A stretch of 13,832 bases of DNA from Spirochaetaceae bacterium. Lineage in GTDB: Bacteria > Spirochaetota > Spirochaetia > SZUA-6 > Bin103. Below are positions 8,154-13,832 of the stretch, one piece after another (positions within the stretch are counted from its first letter, which is position 1; each line of letters starts with the position of its first letter). Location: positions 1-13,832 of the forward strand of contig JAPOQV010000568.1 of the NCBI GenBank assembly GCA_026710565.1, given 5' to 3'. The notes under the pieces are model-generated. The model was not told the DNA's origin and made no database searches. It was given only the letters and a program-made list of their open reading frames with translations. Both the position numbers and the translations under genes were made by a program.

Positions 8154-8330
8154 GCTCGTGCCGTGGCTTCTCCCGCTACCTGTCAGAACTCAGTGAATCA
8201 TCGTCCGGCGCACTCGTCGAGCGTGGCCAGCGAGGGGGGTTCAGGCGGTGACACTCAATTCCCCGCCCGCGTACCATGAAGCAGGGATGCGCTCCGACCC
8301 GGAGCAGCACGGGACACGGGGGTAACTGTC
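8154..8330. other. Non-coding gap between the HTH-helicase promoter and the AAA ATPase remnant
   Basis: This stretch separates the divergent HTH-helicase gene and the decayed plus-strand ATPase. GC rises from the AT-rich promoter side to the GC-rich remnant side, so it probably contains the edge of the acquired cassette. I see no att-like duplication, IS end or terminator in it. GGGGGT at 8319-8324 may be the old ribosome site of the remnant's ATG at 8331. Confidence 0.4.
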
Positions 8331-8989
8331 ATGGCACGGAGCGACCTCCTCGTTTCGCTGGTAAAGGGCCGGATCGGGCGGTGACGCGACGCGCGCCCGC
8401 TCCGTCGCGGAAGGCGATCATCGCCGAAGAGCGCGCGAAGCGCCACAAACTGCTTGCGGAGCGCCTGACGGAGGCAATGGGCGTCAATGGCGGCAGCCCC
8501 GTTACGGGCAAGTTCGTGGGCCACGGCCAGCGGCATCGCGAGTTTCTGCTTGAGTTGACGCCTCGCAGGCGGATCGAGGACCTTGTTCTCCCCGCCCTTA
8601 CCCGGCAAGCGTGTGACGAGCTGATCGAGGAACAGCACCGGGCGGCGGTCCTGCGAGCGCATTCGCTGGAACCACGGCACCGCGTGCTGCTGGTGGGGCC
8701 GCCCGGCAACGGCCAGACGTCACCCGCGACGATAGCAAAGGCGCTCGGCGCCATCAGCTACGCCGAAGCCGAGGAGTTCTGTCGAGACGTGCGGCGGCGC
8801 AGTGCGCTTGCCATGGAAGAGCAGCCGCTCAAGCTCATTGTCGCCGAGCGCCTGAAGCTTTGGGCCGAGCGGTCAAGGTCGATGACTAACGACGGCGCCG
8901 AAGCCCAACACCTGCCACCGGTGTGCGAACGCAGCGGCAAACGCGGCATCCCGGCGACGATCAGGGGGGACCGGCATGCTGCTTCATAG
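8331..8989 (+). pseudogene. Decayed AAA-family ATPase: two frameshifts and a deleted catalytic core
   Basis: The true start is ATG 8331 (MARSDLLVSLVK), typical of a family of small AAA ATPases. One extra G in GGG 8366-8368 and a second in GG 8413-8414 shift the frame twice; removing both restores VKAGSGGDATRARSVAE then AIIAEERAKRHKLLAERL. The frame continues through RRIEDLVLP and ELIEEQHRA to the P-loop VGPPGNGQTS, where Lys of GKT is replaced by Gln (8714-8716). It then jumps to PATIAKALG and SYAEAEEFCRDV, which resemble the C-terminal lid of the same family. Walker B, the sensor residues and everything between are gone, so a deletion joins the P-loop to the lid near 8711-8722. The remnant ends at TAG 8987-8989. 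It is on the opposite strand to all intact genes and has host-like high GC. Not functional. Confidence 0.8.
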
Positions 8990-9284
8990 ACTGAAAATCT
9001 CGGGTGTTTTGTCCTTCGTGCCACACGGTATCGATCTGCCGATGGAACGGCTGAACGTCCTCATCGGCCCGAACGCCTTGGGAAAGTCTAACCTGCTCGA
9101 AGTGCTGGCGTTGCTGCGGGCGGCGCCGCGTGAGATCGCGGAGCCGGTAAAGCGAGGCGGAGCAGTGTGGAAATGGCTGTGGAAGGGCGATGCGGCACCG
9201 GACAAGGCATGCCCGCGACGGCTGGAAACAGCCGCCGGGAGCCCACGCAGACCAAGTCTCCGTCGTCATGCATCAATCAAATGA
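8976..9284 (+). pseudogene. Truncated RecF/SMC-like AAA ATPase, N-terminal fragment only
   Basis: ATG 8976 follows AGGGGGGA at a good spacing. The first 76 residues are a convincing ABC/RecF-type ATPase N-terminus: MLLHRLKISGVLSF, LPMERLNVLIGPNALGKSNL with Walker A GPNALGKS (31-38), then LLEVLALLRAAPREIAEPVK. After about residue 76 (near 9205) the sequence becomes unrelated and stops at TGA 9282-9284. The signature, Walker B and C-terminal regions are absent; intact relatives are several times longer. It overlaps the end of the AAA remnant and runs convergently into the 106-aa gene. It is most likely a relic of an older defence or toxin-type locus cut by the rearrangement that made the present arrangement. 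Confidence 0.8.
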
Positions 9285-9593
9285 CTCGAGGACCTTGCGC
9301 GTCCATGCCTGGCCCTCCCGCAGATCGTTCCTGGTGACCTTGGGAGGGTTTCGGAACACGATCCGGGAGACCCACTGCTCCGATTCTACCGCGGAGGTTT
9401 CGTACCCGATCACCCAGCGGAAGATACTTCTGAGGCGCAGTCTGGCGGCATCGTGGTCCGAGACCTGAGCCAGAGGAATGATCGCTTCTTCCTCTTCATG
9501 CGAGGAGCCCGCCGTCAGGTCGAGCAGCCGCGCCACGAACTCCGAGGCGCCGATGTCGACGACGTATCCTTCCCACTCCTGCTCTATGCGCAT
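9273..9593 (-). CDS. Small protein of about 106 aa, unknown function
   Basis: The start ATG 9593 (MRIEQEWEGYV) follows the preceding stop by one base (TGAAATG, 9597-9591), which I prefer over an in-frame ATG at 9620 lying inside the upstream gene. The protein is acidic to neutral and rich in predicted strands: WEGYVVDIGASEFVARLLDL, an EEEE run, IIPLAQVS, IFRWVIGYE, VSRIVFR, then a helical end. This looks like a small beta-barrel fold. I have a general memory of similar short proteins beside toxin-antitoxin or metallopeptidase genes, but cannot name a family. It is the last gene of the right-hand operon block and converges on the plus-strand pseudogene, overlapping it by 12 nt. Real gene by coupling and coherent composition; role unknown. 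Confidence 0.75.
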   Translation of the reverse strand: MRIEQEWEGYVVDIGASEFVARLLDLTAGSSHEEEEAIIPLAQVSDHDAARLRLRSIFRWVIGYETSAVESEQWVSRIVFRNPPKVTRNDLREGQAWTRKVLESFD

Positions 9594-9594
9594 T

Positions 9595-10086
9595 TCATGC
9601 GCCGCCGGAGCGGGGAGCATCGGTCAGCAGGATGCGCAGGGCTGTCAGCACGCGGCGCGGACGCTTGCGGTGGATCGCCATCCCTGCCCAGTACGCCGCT
9701 TCCTCGTGCTGCATGGTCTCGATGCCCTCGACTACCGCCCGCATGTTGGCGCGGTTGCGCATCGGCGCAAGGGCGCGGAACAGCAACCCCAGCATGAGGG
9801 CGACCTCTTCGGTCAGGGCATAGCCGCTCTTCACGTCGTCGGCGCTTGGACCAAGCCTCACCCCGGATTGCGCAAGCCGGCGCAGCAAGCGGTGCTCGAT
9901 GAGGTCCAGATTGGGGCCGCGGAGCCGTGCGATGCGTTGCGCCGACGTCACGGAAGGCGTCGCTGCCGTGGGCATCTGCCAGATCGCGTATTCCGTGTCC
10001 GCCGGTCCGTGACGGCGCACGCGCAGCTCATACCGGGGAGCCGACTCCGGCGTCTCGATCCGGGTGATTCGCGCCGCATGCGCCAT
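9595..10086 (-). CDS. 163-aa companion of the DUF499 ATPase, unknown function
   Basis: The start overlaps the ATPase stop by one base (TAATG, 10088-10084), so it is translated with it. The protein has 163 residues: a strand-rich N-terminus (RYELRVRRHG, YAIWQMP), then a mostly helical body (RIARLRGPNLDLIEHRLLRRL, ALTEEVALMLGLLFRAL, ANMRAVVEGIETM) ending in basic residues. The repeated small-residue and arginine helices suggest a protein-protein or nucleic-acid adaptor rather than an enzyme; I see no catalytic motif, signal peptide or membrane segment. It is not the DUF3780 protein found in some related loci, as far as I can tell. High GC matches the ATPase. By position it is probably a conserved accessory subunit of the Hma-like system. 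Confidence 0.85.
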   Translation of the reverse strand: MAHAARITRIETPESAPRYELRVRRHGPADTEYAIWQMPTAATPSVTSAQRIARLRGPNLDLIEHRLLRRLAQSGVRLGPSADDVKSGYALTEEVALMLGLLFRALAPMRNRANMRAVVEGIETMQHEEAAYWAGMAIHRKRPRRVLTALRILLTDAPRSGGA

Positions 10087-13000
10087 TACGCCGCCGCCTC
10101 CGCGGTGGCCGACACGTAGGCCGCCCCGCTCGCGAACCGCGCCAGGCGCTCGGTGAGCTTCTCCGAGGCGTCGCTCTGCATCGACAGACCATCCTCGAAC
10201 GTCAACGCGAACCCCACCTCCAGGTTCTGCGAGTTGGCGTCCCGAAGTTGCGGATCGAGAAACTCCTTCACCGGTTGCGCATCCGCCACCGGGCCCGTGA
10301 ACTCCAGCTCGAACGAGCCGCCTTCGCGGGTTTCATAGCCTCCCGTGATCGTAACGACCTTCGTCGCCCCGGACACCGCGCCGATGGCGCCGAGCAGCCG
10401 AAAGGCGTCGCCCGCCTCGAACATGCGGATCGACAGCACTCCGATCTTGTCCATACGCTGCGCCCGCGCCTGCTCCCAGAGCTGCACCAGAGCGTCCCTG
10501 AGCACTCCCTCGGCAGTGACCGAGCCGGACGTCGGACGCGGCGGCGGATGCCCGCCTGTATCCTTGGGCGGCAGCCCCGGCAACTCGCGGATAACAGGCG
10601 GCTCGCGCCCACCACCCTGCCCGCCCGGTGCAGGGCGCGGCCAGATGCCCTTGTTCCTGGCGTAGGCCATGGTCAGGACCACGGCCTGCTCGTCGATCAT
10701 GATGCTCACCGCCGGGTCGTCCTGACCGCACAGCAGCTCACCCCGCCGGTAGATGTAGTCGCCTTGCTCAACCCCGCGCCGGATGCCCCGAATGAAGATG
10801 TCGTCCCCACTCAGGATGGGCAGCGCCGGATCGCGGCGGAATTCCTCGCGCAGCGCGAGGGTGGTCATCTGGCCCTTCTTGAGCGGCGTGCGGTCGCGTA
10901 CGTAGGCCGGCGAATCCGGCTCGTCCTCGGCCAGCCGCAGCTTTCTGAGATCGCGCAACGCCCGCACCACTTGCTGCTGGCCGGCGCCGGGTTGATCCGA
11001 CGCGGCGTGCAAGTCGATCGCCGAATGGGCCAGATCGACGCCACTCGTTTCCACCCGGTTGCGCGAGGGATAGAAGATGTGCCGGTAGCATTGCTGGATG
11101 GCGATGGCCAGCGCATGTTCGGAACGCGACTCCAGCTCGCGGATCTTGGCCTGCTGATGCTCGGCCAGGTCCGCCATTCGCTCCGCCTGCTGCAACGCAC
11201 GAAGAGCCAACCGCCGCACCGCGGCGCGCCGCATCTCCTCCTTGCGCGCGTCATCCGCCACCACGAACACCAGGTTGTTGCGTAGCGCCCGCAGCGCCGC
11301 TCCTTCCGTCCCCCGGCGTGAATAGATGCGCGCGACCAGCTCGGGAACACTCTCGACGGCGGCGCCGATCACCACGCCGTCATAGGCGAGCACGATCAGC
11401 CTGGGGCGACCGTCGCCGACCTCGTCGGGTACGTCGAACGGTCCGCCGGGAAAGGGGATCGTCTCGAAGGTTCTGCCCGCGAATATCCGCCGGATACGGT
11501 CGTTGAGCTCCGCGCGCGCGTCGCCGGCGTCCACGTGCTGCTCTTCCCGACGAATGATCTGGCTCAGATTCGCTTCCGCGAGGAACCGCATCGGAGCGCG
11601 CGGCCGGTCGTCGAGATAGGCCGAGTCGGTGATGAACCGCTTGCGCGCCTGTTCGATGAAGCTGATGTCGGTCGCCGGCCCCAACACCGAATAGCGCAGC
11701 CGTTCGGCCGAAAGCCCCTTCAGCGGATCGTTGAAGGCAAGGGTGTGCATGAAGATCGTGCGCGCCACATAGGCGGCGTAGGGCGGCATGCCGCCGTGCT
11801 GGGCGGCGTCGATCTCCTGCGCCAGCGCCTTGCCCTCCAACCGGCCGGCGGCGATGTCGTTGGTGATCGCCGGCACGTAGGCGGTCTGGCCGAGACGGGT
11901 AACGATCTCCTGACGGATCGGTTCGTGGCCCGGGTCGACGTGGTGGAGATGGATCGCCGTCGCGTCTGCCGGCCGCACCTGCCAGAGGTGGGAGATCGTA
12001 CGGGCCAGCAGCCGCAGCATGCCCCGCACCCGCTGAAAATTGCCGAGCGTCGCGGTCTTGCCGGTGAGGGTTGCCAGCACTTCCGGATGCAAAGGATAGC
12101 TCGCACGGAAGGTCTCCGCGCTCTGCGGGTGTGCGGCGTCCCGAGCCAGCGCGTCTCCATGCGTAGTCCACAGCTCCTGGTAGGCGTCGACCACCGCGGG
12201 AAGCGAAGCGCGGTCGACGGTCTCGAACAGGCGCCGGAGCAGTACCTGGACGGTCTCGTCCTCTTCGGTGGGGTTGAGCAAGGTGGCCTTGCGCGCGGAC
12301 ACGCTCTCCGCCTCCGCCATCCGGTCGCCGATGAACTGGTTCTCCTCGCTGTAGGCATCGGTGGCGCGGCCATCCTTGCCAATCGCCAGGGTGTAGACCA
12401 GCGCCGCGTGCGGCGCCCCTTCCACCGCTTTGAACAACGAGGTCAGGAACGCGGTCAACTGGTCGCGGGCGGCGTCGATGCGCTGCACCTTGCGCAGGTA
12501 GACCGACAGCTCGTCGAGCAGGATCAGGGTCGGCTCTCCGCCGAACAGCTCGCGCAGGGTTTCGGCACCGGGCGCGATGCCCTGTTCGTCGCTCCTGCGA
12601 ACCCGTTCGTAGCCGGTCATGCCGGCGAGCGCATAGGCGATCTCGCCCCACGGCGTATGGGCCAGAACGCCGTCGCCCATCGCTCGGCCGTTGGCGGGAT
12701 CCGCGTTCTCGCCGTCGAACCCAGCCACGCGCACGGCCCCCGGAGGCAGCAGGCTCGGGTCGACGAACTCCGCGATGTGGGACGTATCTGGCATGCCGCG
12801 CACGGCATGGACGAGGGCGATCAACCCATGGGTCTTGCCGCCACCGTAGGAGGTGTCGAGGCGGAAGATCGCCGCCGCCTCGCCACCGGCGCCGCTCAAC
12901 CGACGACACACGTTGGCGAGCAGATCCCGCAGGCCGCGCGTGGGGTAGGTGTTGGCGAAAAAACGGGCCGGGTCGCGGTATTCCGCGCTGGCGCGGCCGG

Positions 13001-13103
13001 CGATGACCTGCGCGAGGTCGGCCGCGAAGTCGGCCTCGGCAACGCTGCCGGTCAGGACATCCGCGCGCGGGCGGCAGGTCTCGAATATGGTGGAAGTCGT
13101 CAT
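10086..13103 (-). CDS. DUF499-type P-loop ATPase of an Hma-like anti-phage system
   Basis: The protein has 1005 residues, a normal length for the family. Walker A is in RLDTSYGGGKTHGL (81-94) and Walker B in LILLDELSVYLRK (193-205). The helical middle includes a likely coiled coil (RRLALRALQQAERMADLAEH and onward). A Pro/Gly-rich flexible linker lies about residues 825-870 (APGGQGGGREPP, then HPPPRPTSG), followed by a compact C-terminal domain ending in FASGAAYVSATAEAAA. DUF499/COG1483-type ATPases occur with DUF1156 methylases and PLD-SNF2 helicases in defence islands; the ATPase may sense or load onto invading DNA, but its reaction is not established. Its ATG overlaps the stop of the MetF-like gene (ATGA, 13103-13100), and its TAA overlaps the next start. 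Only the weak AAGAG precedes it, so translation probably depends on coupling. Family call is strong. Confidence 0.93.
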   Translation of the reverse strand: MTTSTIFETCRPRADVLTGSVAEADFAADLAQVIAGRASAEYRDPARFFANTYPTRGLRDLLANVCRRLSGAGGEAAAIFRLDTSYGGGKTHGLIALVHAVRGMPDTSHIAEFVDPSLLPPGAVRVAGFDGENADPANGRAMGDGVLAHTPWGEIAYALAGMTGYERVRRSDEQGIAPGAETLRELFGGEPTLILLDELSVYLRKVQRIDAARDQLTAFLTSLFKAVEGAPHAALVYTLAIGKDGRATDAYSEENQFIGDRMAEAESVSARKATLLNPTEEDETVQVLLRRLFETVDRASLPAVVDAYQELWTTHGDALARDAAHPQSAETFRASYPLHPEVLATLTGKTATLGNFQRVRGMLRLLARTISHLWQVRPADATAIHLHHVDPGHEPIRQEIVTRLGQTAYVPAITNDIAAGRLEGKALAQEIDAAQHGGMPPYAAYVARTIFMHTLAFNDPLKGLSAERLRYSVLGPATDISFIEQARKRFITDSAYLDDRPRAPMRFLAEANLSQIIRREEQHVDAGDARAELNDRIRRIFAGRTFETIPFPGGPFDVPDEVGDGRPRLIVLAYDGVVIGAAVESVPELVARIYSRRGTEGAALRALRNNLVFVVADDARKEEMRRAAVRRLALRALQQAERMADLAEHQQAKIRELESRSEHALAIAIQQCYRHIFYPSRNRVETSGVDLAHSAIDLHAASDQPGAGQQQVVRALRDLRKLRLAEDEPDSPAYVRDRTPLKKGQMTTLALREEFRRDPALPILSGDDIFIRGIRRGVEQGDYIYRRGELLCGQDDPAVSIMIDEQAVVLTMAYARNKGIWPRPAPGGQGGGREPPVIRELPGLPPKDTGGHPPPRPTSGSVTAEGVLRDALVQLWEQARAQRMDKIGVLSIRMFEAGDAFRLLGAIGAVSGATKVVTITGGYETREGGSFELEFTGPVADAQPVKEFLDPQLRDANSQNLEVGFALTFEDGLSMQSDASEKLTERLARFASGAAYVSATAEAAA

Positions 13104-13832
13104 CTCTTGCCCATCTGACTATGCCCGTCTGCCGCCAGCCGGTCCGCCGGCCCCAGGCCGGCGGACGTGAGGACCCGCTCCATCCGCCGCCACGCGAAGA
13201 TCGGCATCATGTGCACGCCGGCGACGCCGGGGGTGGCGCGCAGCCGCTGCAGCAGCTCGACCGTGTAGCGCATCCCTTCCTCTGCCGCCTCGCCGCGGGC
13301 TTCGGCCTGGCGAAGTCGTTCGAGCAGGGCATCGGTTTCGACGTGTGACCCGGTAAAGCCGACCAGGAACAGCCACGTGCGCAGCGACAGGGGAGAGGTG
13401 ATGATCGGTACGCCGCAGATGATCGGCACCGTCACCCCGAGCCGTTCGACCTCGGCCAGCCAGCGGGTGAACCGGCCCCACAGGAACGGCGGCTGCGTCA
13501 GGATCACCTGCGCGCCGGCGGCGACCTTGCGCTGCATGCGGCGCGCGCGTGCTGCCGGCCCCGGCAGGATCGGGTTCTCCACCGCCCAGAGCGGCTGATC
13601 GGGAAATGCGCTCCGGATCGTGCGCAGTATGCGGAACGAGTTCTGCGGCAGCAGCCAGTGCAGCTTGACGATCCCGAACAGCCGGCGCACCAGCCCGCCG
13701 CCGGAGAGCACCAGCAGCGCCACTGCACCGCCGACGCGCGCTGCCGCCACCCGCCGCGCCACCATGCCGGCGGTTCGCAGGCTGGCCGCCACGGGGAATA
13801 CCGGGGCGGCGGCCTTCTTCCGCGCCCCGGCG
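13100..13832 (-). CDS. MetF-like (methylenetetrahydrofolate reductase family) protein, 5' end off window
   Basis: The frame is open to the right edge, so the N-terminus is missing; a GTG at 13792 is possible but not needed. The visible 240 residues match the C-terminal half of MetF-like TIM barrels: KVAAGAQVILTQPPF, then VPIICGVPIITSPLSL, then the final EGMRYTVELLQRL...GVAGVHMMP with a closing helix. Family members are flavoproteins that interconvert methylene- and methyl-tetrahydrofolate, though these MetF-like relatives are often uncharacterised. The stop overlaps the ATPase start by four bases (ATGA). That could mean true membership in the operon, or that the defence genes were acquired beside a housekeeping gene. 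The tail after the last helix (ADRLAADGHSQMGKR) carries the leader of the next gene. Catalytic function is not testable without the N-terminal half. Confidence 0.8.
   Translation of the reverse strand, partial: AGARKKAAAPVFPVAASLRTAGMVARRVAAARVGGAVALLVLSGGGLVRRLFGIVKLHWLLPQNSFRILRTIRSAFPDQPLWAVENPILPGPAARARRMQRKVAAGAQVILTQPPFLWGRFTRWLAEVERLGVTVPIICGVPIITSPLSLRTWLFLVGFTGSHVETDALLERLRQAEARGEAAEEGMRYTVELLQRLRATPGVAGVHMMPIFAWRRMERVLTSAGLGPADRLAADGHSQMGKR

Noticed and set aside
9219..9234. Hairpin CGGCTG-GAAA-CAGCCG as a terminator
   Set aside because: The stem is only 6 bp with no T-run on either side, and it lies within the degenerate end of the ATPase stub. Not supportable as a terminator.
11535..13118. 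527-residue plus-strand open frame opposite the DUF499 ATPase
   Set aside because: It has no recognisable domain and a shadow-like composition; the minus strand has Walker A and B and coupled junctions.
1..13832. CRISPR array, tRNA, rRNA, insertion sequence or integrase
   Set aside because: I saw no spaced repeats, tRNA-like cloverleaf, transposase or recombinase frame. The excisionase-like domain is part of the helicase and is not evidence of an integrase.

Overview
This 13.8 kb window is high-GC (about 65-70% in most genes) and almost fully coding. Every intact gene lies on the minus strand, so biological order runs from the right edge to the left. Gene style (dense, overlapping, ATG/GTG starts, Shine-Dalgarno sites) is bacterial. 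No taxonomic marker is present, so I can only say a high-GC, probably environmental bacterium.

In transcription order the window holds: a MetF-like (methylenetetrahydrofolate reductase family) protein cut by the right edge; a 1005-aa DUF499-type P-loop ATPase; two small unrecognised proteins (163 and about 106 aa); a 1.2 kb gap in the operon holding the decayed remains of two unrelated ATPase genes on the plus strand; an excisionase-like HTH fused to an SF2 helicase; an 80-aa cysteine-rich putative zinc-finger protein; a DUF1156/COG1743-type adenine-specific DNA methylase with a Zn ribbon; and a PLD-domain plus SNF2-family helicase that runs off the left edge. Junctions are tight: ATGA at 13103-13100, TAATG at 10088-10084, TGAAATG at 9597-9591, TAATG at 6008-6004 and TGAGCATG at 2640-2633.

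The trio of PLD-SNF2 helicase, DUF1156 methylase and DUF499 ATPase matches what I recall of the Hma (helicase-methylase-ATPase) anti-phage systems and related defence-island clusters. Loci of this type are known to carry additional embedded defence genes. The HTH-helicase and zinc-finger pair looks like such a cassette: it sits between the core genes, has its own promoter-like region, and is visibly lower in GC (sampled rows about 48-53%) than the core genes (about 65-75%). It is the best candidate for an undescribed system here.

The most striking details are: (1) an in-frame amber codon at 3015-3013 that splits the methylase from a 125-residue continuation, which itself couples to the helicase start; (2) three 10-bp-phased TTGGCA-like direct repeats at 8111-8140, upstream of the HTH-helicase start, a layout like that bound by excisionases; (3) an AAA ATPase pseudogene with two single-base frameshifts and a deleted catalytic core; (4) a MetF-like gene overlapping the defence ATPase by four bases.
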